DNA of 64,000 nucleotides from Amia ocellicauda (taxonomy: Eukaryota > Chordata > Actinopteri > Amiiformes > Amiidae), in assembly GCF_036373705.1 (NCBI RefSeq), contig NC_089856.1:4427001-4491000 (forward strand). The letters are read 5' to 3'. The stretch's first letter is position 1; each line of letters starts with the position of its first letter. Below, in pieces: positions 49,076-60,200 of this stretch. A program made the position numbers and the translations under genes. The notes beneath the pieces are model-generated. The model was not told the DNA's origin, did no database searches, and was given only the letters and a program-made list of their open reading frames with translations.

Positions 49076-52000
49076 TCAGAGCACTGCTCCGGCAGACGGC
49101 CTCTCCACACTCCGGGTCAGGGAGGCAGCTGCCGCCTCATCCACGAACCACAGCAGCTCCCCGGGAGACGGTCTGACGCGAGCGGCGGGCATCGCCGGGC
49201 CTTCGCCTCCCTCGAGGACATGCTGCAAGAGCCGGGGGGAAGAGGAGCAGGAATCAGAAACGACCAGTCAGGTCAGGCTCTCTCAATCCCCTCTGCTTGT
49301 TGGATTTTACGCAAGACCTCAAAGACTCCAACAGTGTGTAACTTGTGATTAGTGTTTCAGGGGTAAGATGTGGAGCAGTAATTCAGTACAGTGTCAGTAT
49401 TTCTGCTGCCTGCGCAAGGTGGATTAGAAAACACGGAAATATGTAGGAGGCAGGAACACAGACAGGTGACACATTAAAGGAAACCCTGAATACATGAGTG
49501 GTGGAACATAACGAATGCAGATGCCTCCAAACAGTTGTACTGCATGATTCAATTAAGTCGAGAACTACACAGAGTGGGATATTATAGTAGGGTTGCAGTG
49601 CATAAACCCCTCATTACAAAGACAAATGCACGTTTGAGAGTCCAGTGATGTAAAAACCATAGGCACTGGTCTACAGAGATATGGAAAAAAGTGATATGCT
49701 CAGATGAGTCATCCTTCACCATATTCTCGACAAGTGTGCGAGTGCAAGTGTGGGACACCAAGAGAACGGTACAGGCCTGACTGCTTGACCCCTAAAGTGA
49801 GGGGGTCCGGAGGCTGTTATGCTGTGGGGGGCATTTTCCTGGCATGGTTTGGGTCCACTTGTCCCCTTAGAGGGAAGGGCCACTGCGTGATCACCTTTAT
49901 CTTATGGAGAAACATTTCTATCCTGATGGGAGTGGTCTCTTCCAGGATGATTATGCCCCCATCCACAGGGCACGAGGGCTCACTGAACGGTTTGACGAGT
50001 ATGAAAATGAAGTGAATCATATGCTGTGGCCTTCACAGTCACCAGATCTCAACCCAATTGAACACCTATGGGAGATTCTGGACTGACGTGTTAGACAGCG
50101 CTCTCTACCACCATCATCACCAAATGAGGGAATATCTTTTGGAAGAATGGTGTTCATCCCTCCAGTAGAGTCCAGAGACTCATAGAATCTGTGCCAAGAG
50201 CACTGAAGCTGTTCTGGCAGATCATGGTGGCCAACACCTCACTGAGACCTTATGTTAGTTTTTCCTTTAATTTGTTACCCGTCTGTATATAGTCTAATCT
50301 TAACCAGTCAGTTGCCTCAGAGGAACCACAGAGGTCACAAGATCATTGCATTTAAACCAAATTCCTGGTTCGGGAGAGTGCAGTACAGTTCATTAGATGA
50401 TCCAAGAGTCTTTCTACTGTATTTCTATTGTTTCTACTGTATTATTTGATTTTGTGCTTTTCTAGATGAAAAACGCTGTACAAATTCATTATCATTATTT
50501 ATAAGTGACTTTTAAATCACTGACACTCTCAGAACTGCAAAGAGCAAGTTAAACTGTTTCTACTAAGGCCATAACACACTGAATTAGGTAATCAAGTTCT
50601 CAGGGCAGAACAAAAAACATGACGACTCTACAGCCCTCTGGGACACAGATCTGGGACGCACTGACTGACGAGCTCTCTGATTAAACCTTACCTTGAGCAC
50701 AGGTGCTTTGCTGCCCCCTGTTGACACAAAAGCGATACAGCGGGCAGAGTTGAGGACCGGCAGGGTGAGGGTGACTCTCTGAGGGGGGGGCTTGGGGGAG
50801 TCACTTATAGGGGCCACAGTGAGCTGCTTTTCCTGAGAAAGAATGGAAGAGGGGAGATTGTCAAGGCTTTTGCTGTTGAGCTACACTGCTGGCTTTCCAA
50901 GTGTTTTTTAACTCATATTTGTGGTCCAGAAAGTGTGCTTCTCTCTTACCTCCAGGAGAGGGTGCTCTGGGAACAGGGAGCATGTGTGTCCATCGGGGCC
51001 CATGCCCAGCAGCAGCAGATCAAAGGCCGGAATCTCTTCATTGGGGAACGCCTGCAGAGAAGGGTACAACCAATCACAGCAAGGCATGGTGAGAAAGAAA
51101 CCAATCGACTCCTCTCTCACATGGAGGGGTTACTTGTGGTGATTGCCCTGTCCCGAAGTCTGATTTACTTATTCAGTTATAATTTTGAATCCCATTTAAA
51201 ATCTTAAATCTAATCAGGAAGCCAAGGAAGAATAATTATTGTAAGTGTATTTGGCAGATGCTTTATTCCAAACCGATGTACATAAATGCCCATGTAGGTA
51301 GATTCTAGGTAAAAAAAAAACTAATGGATAAAATAAAAACAGTACTGGTTTGTTTACCTCACTCAGTTTGTGGGCGTAGTCTTTTGCTGCTTCATCCACG
51401 GTCAAGGCGGGATCGATGGCCAGCACTTGCGTCTCAGGGATGTTGATTTTGGAGAGCAGTTGACTCTGAAACACACACAGCTCAGTCAGAGCCGCGGCTT
51501 GTATCGGACAGCAGGGATCTCCAACTCAGATCCTGGAGGAGCTTCCAGTCTTTGTTCCAACTGGGGTTCTCAATGACTTATTATGCAGTTCTTTTGGCAG
51601 TATTTTACAGTTTATGGCTTATCTACCGATCCAGATCTGGTAATACAATTTACAGCCCATTGAGAAGTATTTATTTCACCCAGTTCAATAGGCTGACAGT
51701 GCAATTTGGTTACGGGGGGGAAGGAATGGGTTTGAGGAACACAAGCCAGAAAAAACTGGCTTTCAGTCCTAACTAACTATAGAGATACAGGTTTGAGTAT
51801 TGATACCCTCTGTGTTATTAACCTTCCAATGAGCAGGAAGTAAACATTACAGTTTGTCAAACAATATGAATGAAACACAATGAATAAGGAAATAAACTTG
51901 GTCCAGAATCTTAATAAACAACAAGATTTCCTTTAGCATTTCTTGAGTTTAAGGACACTGTACAAAGCACTTAATTCACATTAAAGTTATTACAATAGTT

Positions 52001-52403
52001 AAGTGGAAGAATGGGTGTATGTCTTCCTGACGCTATCATGTAATTGGGTACTACTAGACACTAATGCAGTGCAGACTTTAAGCAGTTTTACATTACACAC
52101 TATAATGTAGCCTATATATGATCTCCTTGCCTTATACAGTCCATAGGTGCTTTCTGGGTCTTCAAAGGAGACCAGTCTTTCATCGCAGAAGCCCACCAAC
52201 CACTTGCTGCAGTCCAGGCTGGGAAGAGTGGGCAGGTGCTGGGACAGCATGGAGACCAGACTGCCGCCGGACAGACCCAGCGAGAAGCGGCCGCGACTGG
52301 AGGCCAAAGCCAGCTTCGCCCTCGCAGAGATGAAGCGAGCCAGAGAGGGGCCCAGCTCCTCGGAGGACGGGAAGACGAGAACCCGGCAACTGGTACTGCT
52401 CAT
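49076..52403 (-). CDS. PGLS: 6-phosphogluconolactonase
   Basis: Five coding exons: 52403-52131, 51465-51358, 51051-50950, 50832-50692 and 49222-49076, 256 aa (human 258). This cytosolic enzyme hydrolyses 6-phosphoglucono-delta-lactone to 6-phosphogluconate, the second step of the oxidative pentose phosphate pathway, after the NADPH-yielding glucose-6-phosphate dehydrogenase. Family blocks are [12 protein letters not shown] (phosphate binding), [39 protein letters not shown] (the catalytic-region signature), [21 protein letters not shown] and [14 protein letters not shown]. The first coding exon ends AAG|GCAAGG, a GC-AG intron; the others are GT-AG. The ATG lies two bases inside its exon, after a CT-repeat acceptor, so an upstream non-coding exon is expected; one with donor GAG|GTAAAG ends at 53302. 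Intron 4 carries a transposase relic. Confidence 0.96.
49670..50250 (+). pseudogene. Tc1/mariner transposase relic (DD36E spacing)
   Basis: Plus-strand fragments, broken by stops and frameshifts, follow transposase order: SDESSFTIF (first Asp, about 49700), [14 protein letters not shown] (second Asp, about 49950), [18 protein letters not shown] (Glu, about 50060). Thirty-six residues separate the second Asp from the Glu. It lies in PGLS intron 4, opposite in orientation to PGLS. Neither end repeat was identified. It is inactive. Confidence 0.85.
51241..51290 (+). repeat. short fish dispersed repeat fragment
   Basis: TTTGGCAGATGCTTTATTCC and AACCGATGTACATAAATG resemble the head of the 18010 repeat. 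It lies in the PGLS intron between coding exons 1 and 2... specifically between exons 2 and 3 (51052-51357). Confidence 0.45.
51505..51600 (+). repeat. dispersed repeat head, 'CCAACCCTGGTCCTGG' family
   Basis: Reads GGATCTCCAACTCAGATCCT, then TTTGTTCCAACTGGGGTTCT, a diverged member of the family at 44706-44876. It lies in the intron right of PGLS coding exon 2. Confidence 0.45.
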
Positions 52404-53301
52404 GTCTGAGAAAGAGAGAGAGAGAGAGAATAACAAGACTGAAGTACATAGCAGACTATCTGTAACTCTGAAGTGATGTTATAACAGATCAACACACTGT
52501 CCATAATATTATTATCAATCATGCATTTCTTGGTTGTCTTGAATTCCGAATGTTTCAATAGCACCTCTGCCAGCTACTGCTCATCTATTGCTTCCTTATG
52601 TAAGGGCAATACTTCAATCATTGTAACTTGATTTACATGATCAAGGTAATTGTGTTCCCAGTATTTTTCATACTGTACTGAACAGGTAAACTGGTGCATA
52701 GTTTGGTTTATAAAAATCAATAAAAAAGTGAAATTCATAGCTTGGCAATTAGTTGCTTAATTGGGAAATCACAACTTCCCTTTCTGTCCTGTACTTGTTG
52801 ACTGTGTAGTTACCTTCAGTGCTGCATGCACACCGTAACAACGTGTCAAAAAACGTAAAGTAAGTCAAAATACTAAACACAATTAATACTGTGCTCACTA
52901 AAATATTAGGGGGCGTCGCTAAACTTCCCAACATGATTTGAAAACAATCATATTTCAGACACAGCGAACATAGATTTTTTTATTTGTTGGCTACTTCTAG
53001 TACAAGGTGTCGCAATCAAGCAGATTACTTCCTCACATAATAATAAGATTAATAATAAATAATAACAACAATACATATGTTACTCTCATCACTCTAATGT
53101 AATATCCTTCATTTTCAGTAACACTTTTGTATCATAAAAAATAAAGCACGATAGTATATTGCAATTTCTGTGTAATCAAAGAAAGACCCGAACGACCTGT
53201 GCAGATACTTAATTGCTCACCCGTCATCTCATCAACATCTCCAACACAACTTACTGTAAATTCAGCTGCTGAAATAGGTTTAAGAATCACCAAAGCTTTA
53301 C

Positions 53302-53540
53302 CTCAAACCGACGTATTTGAACCCGTTTCCTCAATGTGACGAAATCTTCCTTTATTTCTGCTCGCACTTCATTCCCCGTGAGCCGCGACCGGCGACCCTC
53401 CCCGTTTGCGTCAGTTCCTCCTGCCGCGCCGCCAGCCAGCCAATCCGAACACAGATCCCACGGCGACGACCCGCCCCCAGAGGCAGAACACCGCCTGCAC
53501 GGTGTAGCGTTGCATTCTGGGATTTGTAGTCTTCACCTCG
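53302..53540 (-). promoter_or_regulatory. PGLS: PGLS non-coding exon 1 and CpG-rich promoter
   Basis: This is a CpG-rich island in AT-rich surroundings. A donor GAG|GTAAAG (exon end 53302) would join to the acceptor at 52407-52406, two bases before the ATG. The transcript-strand sequence at 53530-53511 is ACTACAAATCCCAGAATGCA, matching the ZNF143/THAP11-type promoter motif. A CCAAT word (AGCCAATCC, about 53436) and a CCGCCCCC box (about 53470) are also present. The transcription start was not determined. Confidence 0.65.
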
Positions 53541-55200
53541 GTTCAATTGCGTGATTCCACCAGCAGGCTGCGCTGTTTGATCTGTCGGTGTTGTTCAAAA
53601 ATGCCCAAGTTACCTTCAGCGTTGGGTCTAAGAAAAAGTATTTACTAACTTCCACAACCTTTGGCTGAACTGTTATAGAATGTAACAAGCTGGAACCAGA
53701 ATCAGACAGCTTAAGGATGTCAAATAAATGTCAATATCAAGATAATCCTTTTTTATATAGTTACCTTTGACAGCTTTTACTCTCAGTACTATTAATTGCA
53801 TGTCATTAATGAAAAACAAAACACCCCCCACCAGGATATTTCTAAAATATGAATTTGCTCAAGATTAATCGCAGTGGTTCGAATTAGAATAGATCTGCAC
53901 ATTTGATTTAGATTTGGTGTGAAGCCCTACATCCTACACTTGCTAAAGCCTTACAATACAGAATAGGGCCCTCTATACTATCTTCCAAAAATCTTACAAG
54001 TATGTCTTTGGGCTTTGTGTGTGGGTAGTCCACCTGAAATTAAAGCTTGTGTATGGAATCAAGCTCTCTGTGGACAATAACGTGGTCTTCTTTCTCTGGC
54101 TCGAAGAACAGAGCCCTACTGTCAGTGACTCTCAAGGCGCAGTTGTACCGGTTACAATTCTGTGGCAGTCACTATGCATAATAAATACAACTTCTGCTTA
54201 ACGACCAGTTCCACAGTTAATATGAATACATATATTGTGCACAGCTCTACTAAATGACCTTTCCTGTGTCCTGAATACATTTGCACATTGTGTGTAGGGG
54301 CTTCGTCTTGGAGAAACACAGGCAGGAAAACAGGAGAAGGAAGAATAAAACCTGAAAATAAAAAGCTGATGTACTTTAAGATTACCTGCAGAATAATTCA
54401 TCACTCATATTGGCGGCACAAGCACAGCTGTGAGTGTGGGCTGATGTTAGAGGTGATGTGCTCAATTCTCCAGGCCACACAAGACAGTGATTAATGGTCC
54501 AAAGTTGGAAAAGAAAAGCTGATTCTCCAACTTTCACGCTTGCCTCTGCAATCTGATGAGTCCCAGCTAAAATGACTCAGCACTTTCTTCCATTAGAAAA
54601 TCAGGAGCAATCATGTGACTGGGCCTATCAGAGCTGATTGGTTGCCTAAAACTCACCTTACCCCTCTTAAGAAACACATTTCAATGAAACAAAACAAAAA
54701 GTCCAGTCCCCTTCCACTTTTCCTCATTAATCCCTTTCATTTGCATCGTTAATTCTGGGGTGATGGAAGCACCCAGTTCCTCTCGATTCAACGCTTAAAG
54801 CTAGTGAAAACCAGTTGGCTTGATGGCTAAAACGGCCACAACACCAACGACCAAAGCATCACGGATTGCCAAACTTGTTAATGCAATTCATGCACGTCTG
54901 AATGCAATTAGTCCAGCCTCTTCAAAGTTGTGCGTTTCTTGTTTCCTCTTGCTTTGGTTTAAAGAAGCCGGATGTTTTAACATAGAAGAACAGGTCTCAA
55001 TCCAAAATGTTTGTAGTGCCTCCTTAAATAATGCATTTAAACACTGCCTGTATATACATGGTCTTCAACCAAAGGACACATGATAAAACCACTTAATGTA
55101 ACTAGTATTTTCAGAACAATATCCATCCATGATATTTAAAACTGACCTGATGCATTTCCCACACACAAAAAGCCAAAACAGTTTAACAAAATTCTAAAGT
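53541..55200. other. intergenic between PGLS and SLC27A1
   Basis: No exon or named repeat was recognised. Open frames (for example 54820-55083) lack splice context and family resemblance. Confidence 0.45.
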
Positions 55201-55206
55201 TTTATT
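55201..55206 (-). terminator. probable SLC27A1 poly(A) signal
   Basis: AATAAA on the minus strand (TTAATAAAACTTTAG), followed about 35 bases on by CTTTTTGTGTGTGGG, a GU-rich element. This implies a 2.1 kb 3'UTR. Another AATAAA near 56743 could end a shorter form. Confidence 0.55.
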
Positions 55207-57290
55207 AATGAGAATGGATTTTCTTTGACCTAAAAAAAGAAAATATCTTTGTAAGTGAACACCCATTGTTTAATATTTGTAAAGAGCATGAAACATATTC
55301 TTCATGGTCTACATATTATCTGAACCTTCCTCACCAGTAACAAGTTAAACCTCTCTCCACCTTAATGGAAAAAAGCAACAAAAAACATAACAGGAATCAT
55401 AATCCACTAATATCTAGATCAGGCCCAATTAATATATTTTTAATGAATCTTAATTGTTCAGTAATGTTGGAAGGGAGAAGACATGTATAATTAGCAGCAT
55501 AGGGAATTTAGTCACAAGAACAAACAAAAGGCAAAATACTTTCTTGTTTTTCAAGGCACTTCATGGTTTGTACTTTGTGTGGAGTAACATGCAAATGTAT
55601 TTCAATACCTGCACAGCTGTCATTTTAACCATAAAGGTAGGTTTGAAATGTATATGTATTTTCTACAGATCACATTTGAAACCTCAAGTGTGTTGGGTCA
55701 TTAAAATAAAACCATGAACTAAAATAGACAAGTAGAAGAAGTGAGGCTGAAAAATGCCAACTATTTAGTGGAGATGAGCAGCATTTCATTTGAACATTTT
55801 AAGGGAATTGCATTTGCTGCATATTAACTTCTGCAATAAAACAAAACCATTTGCAATTGATTTTGTGCCAAACTGAAAATTCTGCACAATCACAGACTGT
55901 AATAAAAAATTACATAAATGTAAGTTCATTAACAAGAGGGGTTATAAAATAAAAATAAATAAACATTCAAAGTCCCAGGATAGAAGTATTAACTAGCTAG
56001 CCTTCAGCTTGCCCTGGGCTGAAACTTGGATCCACAAATGTTTATCCAAAGATTAAAAAAATAATAATTATACAAAAATAGACAATGACAGTTATCAAAT
56101 ACTTAGTAAAGTTATTTCTTTGTCTGGGCAAAGACTCAGGAAACAAGCACTTATTTTCTTATGTACAGTGCGTTGTGTCTTCAAACAGCTTTTCCAACTC
56201 TTCCGTGTGCTGGCATGGAAAATAACAGCAGGGAGGCATAAAGCTCGGAGGTTTAATTCTGTGGAAAAGTCTGTAATTCTCTCTCAGGCTGAAGAGACTG
56301 TGGGGCGGGCCGGAATGGGCGGTACAATGTAAAAGGACTTGTCAAATACTCGACACTCCCTAGGGTTCTTAAAGACCACAAACAAAGAAATAAAAACTCC
56401 AGCTGACCTTTCATTAGATATTAGCAAATTATTTCATCTGCCCATTTCAGCAAAGCCAATTGAATTGTACAAAGAACTGTGTTACAGGGAGCTGTCAATG
56501 CATTTCATTTTGTACTTAAAGTTAAGACTTGGCCGTCACTTTGTTCTAAAGACGGAGAACTTGTCCATGATTCCCAAAACACGACAGAATCCCTTTAAGT
56601 CATTAAGTGTAGAATTAAATCCCAAATGCCACGAGTGTGGCAGTTTTGAAAGCTCCAACCTCAGGACTTCACGTGGTTGGCACCTAAAGTTCATGAAGTT
56701 CGTCTAAAAACTCTAGTGCCTTGACATTAAATGGAAATGCTTTATTTTCTAAAACGATCCTATAGAAGATCCCGATTTGAACTATTCTGTGTATGAAAGT
56801 ATGCAGTGACTAACTTTCACAACCCAAAAAAGACAATAATATAGTTAACATGACATTCAAAAGAAGTACTATGCACATGATTAAGGTGTAGAAATAAAAG
56901 AGACTGCAACTTTTCTGTTAAATCCACAAAAATAAGAAGCACTACCGTACTGTTCTCGAGCTGATTTTGTTCGTTAGGCAAGAGTGAGCGCACACGTCCA
57001 CCTTTCTAAAATAAGGCCAATTATGGATGATTTTAGGCTCATGTGAGGGAGGAAAAAAAAAACGTCTTCATGCTTTTTCTTGTTTTCTTGTTGTTTCTCA
57101 GCTTTGGGGCTGTGATTCATCCCAAACGAGGAAGAAAAATAAATACTTAGTCAAAGCCCTTTCTTATCCCATGTTGTGACCACAAATCATGTTGTGCCAT
57201 ATAGAAAAATATGCTGGTTGGCTCATTGAAGGGGGGGCATTCAGTCAGTATTTCCACCCCCCCACCCCCTCCTTTCTTTGTGTATCTGTC
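55207..57290 (-). other. SLC27A1: SLC27A1 3'UTR (inferred)
   Basis: This lies between the stop codon at 57291 and the poly(A) signal. It is AT-rich, with no recognised repeats. Open frames such as 56339-56707 (plus) show no family resemblance. Confidence 0.45.
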
Positions 57291-60200
57291 TCATAGAGGG
57301 ACTCTGCCCCCTGTTATGGCACTATACAACTCGTCATCCACAGTCTCGTAACATCCTGCCCGTGAGTTCATAAAGTAGATCCGGTCGGGCGAATGACGAG
57401 GATCAAATCCCTCCCTCTGAAGTCTGGTCTTCTGGATTTTGAAGGTGCCTGCGAGAAAGAGAGAGAGAGAGTAGGTAGGTGGTTATTAGTATTGATTTAT
57501 TATTATTTATTAGGAAAAAAAATCCAACGGGTTTCTGAAAGAACATTAAATCAATTCACTCAATACAGTTGAGAATGATTTAAAAACACACAAATGTTAC
57601 AATCTTGCACTGCATTTTGTATCCAAGCTGTATTTTGCACTAGAATGTACCTCAATTAGCTGTATTATAGAACATACTCTGGTCTTTCATTAAATGTTTT
57701 GGGGAAATATGTATATTTTGTGACATTTGGAAACCACCCAGGATGGTATATACATTATGTGTGCTTTAAATCATTACAACTGACAAATAGGAAGGTATAC
57801 AGCATTTAATTTAATCAAATAATGCTTATTTTAAATCAGAACAAAACACAGGGTATTAAAATCAAACCTAACAAATATTACTACAATTATCATTATTATT
57901 AATAGTTCCCAAACTGGAGTGGAAAGTCTAGCCGTGTTGTGGGCTCTCCTTCACCTGTAGTGTCGACTTGGGGAGAGATTCGCAGGAACACAGGCCTGGC
58001 GTAAGGTGGGAGGACTTTCTGGACCTCTCTGTAGAAATGCTCTTGGTTAAACAGGCCATCGCTGTCTGCAATGGCTGCCATTCCAGCCTTGCCTTCCACT
58101 CCTGAAACAAACGGCCAACAACAATCAGTCTCAGGAGGCTCAGTCAGTCAGTCAGTCAGTCAGGATGGTCTATGTAAAATCCCAGAAACCCAAGTCCAGC
58201 TGATGCCAGTTTCCCTTCCCAGGTCTTCTCTGAAATGAATAAGGCTCAATCGAGTGCTGACATCATCTGATATCACACGATGCTGTTCCACTTGAACCAA
58301 ACCTCAGCCTCCCAAACCGCACACGTCTGCCCATGGCAAGCCGTTATAACCCTATACCCCTGCGGCGTGTGAGAATGGAGGTACGTTACTCACCTGGAAC
58401 CGGCACCCCATACACTGCCACGTCTGTCTGGCCCAGGATGGAGCTGAGGGTGCCCTCGACTTCAGTGGTCGAGACGTTCTCCCCTCGCCAGCGGAACGTG
58501 TCACCGCTGCGATCCTTGAAGTACATGTAGCCCAGTTCATCCATCACCAGCACGTCGCCTGATGGGGAAACAGTATTGAAACAAGACAAACAAAACCCAT
58601 GGTTTCTAGTAGCCAATCACATCCCAGAATCTTTTTTTTTTCCCCTCTTCTCTTCCAAGTGTGTTCAACCAAAAGGCTAGGCAGCTTTGTTCCCCACCAC
58701 CACTACACTACTATTTTCAGTCCCAGACTAGAGCTAGTTTGAATATGAACATAGAAGTTTAGAGTGCGATCATGTGCATGATGGGCATGTTAGGACGTAG
58801 CGCATATAAGTGGGTGTATTGGGGCAACTAATGTGAGAGAAAACATTTCAGCCAAAGACTGGTTTTTATACCAGAGAGATAGGCCGAGTCTCCCTTCTTG
58901 AAGACGTTGTAGGCGATCTTCTTGGAGGTTGCCGAGTCGTTCGCGTAGCCGTCAAAGCGTCGTAAGGGATCCTGCTGGTTGATCCTTCCCACCAACAGCC
59001 CAGGTTCACCTGCAATCAAACACTCGATGTATTGAACTTGTTCAATGAGGACTGGTTGTGTCGCGTGTGGGCTGCTACTTGTAGTAAATTTATAAGGAGG
59101 TATGTAGTGATGCTTTTAATTTTACAAGTAACTGAAATGGTATGATAATAAAACACCCTCTATATATCTGTATGAAGCATGTGTTGGCAGATGTGTTACA
59201 AGCTTTGGAAGCCTGATGTGTGCTATACATTGCCCTTTCAGAAAAGGCCGGGGAACCTTATATTATGCAGAAGAGTTCTAAACCAATGCAATGGACCTTG
59301 ACCACTGTTGAATACACATTTCCTATGTACCTATGTAGACTATTTACTGAGTTGTCTAAAATATCTCCATCCTCTCCCCTCTCCTAGGCAAAATGGCATT
59401 ATTAAATATGCTTTATGTATGATCAAGGCAATAGCTCTGTTAGAGGACTGGATTATTTCGGGTAATTCAGAGCTCAGATGGAACAAAAAATAGATGACGG
59501 AGGTTTCCCTGGGGACCTCTGTGCTCGGACGGATCGATGGGCTGACTCTCACCAGGCCGACAACACACACACAGCCCACTCTGGTCTCGGATCAGCTCCA
59601 TGCTCTCCTCGTTGACCTTGACCAGCCTGATGGGGTAGACGTTGGGCAGGATCCTGCTGTTAAAACCACACGCCCCCACCTGGGCCAAGGACACACGTCC
59701 GGGGGAGGAGAGAGGGAGAAAGCTGGAGAAATCACCATTGCAGTGTTCAACGTCGTCAAACTACATTTTTTTATAACTTTTGTATAACATTGCCCTGCAT
59801 TATATTCCATTGTATTGTATAACACTGGTCTTACCTTGCCGTCCATGTTGGCGATGCTGCAGTTGCACTCGGTGGCGCCGTAGAACTCGCCTACTTGCTT
59901 GATTTTGAAGCGCTGGGTGAAGGCCTCCCACACGCTGGGTCTCAGCCCGTTCCCCACGGCCAGCCGGACCCGGTGCCTCCTCTCGGCCTCGCGGCTGGGC
60001 TGGTTCAGGAGGTAGCGGCAGATCTCCCCGATGTACTGCACCACCTGCCAGCACAGCCATAAAACACAAGATGTCAGTGCAGAATGCGACTGTGCCCAGC
60101 ACACCATGCGGCCGGCACCATTCCGATTTCATGGCTTTAAATCCTAACGGCATGTTTATAAACATGGGCTATACGAATATAGATTACTACCTGTTAAACG

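Noticed and set aside
48909-49352. 147-codon plus-strand open frame
   Set aside because: It is the antisense shadow of the last PGLS exon.
56339-56707. 122-codon plus-strand open frame
   Set aside because: It lies in the inferred SLC27A1 3'UTR, antisense to it, with no family resemblance or splice context.
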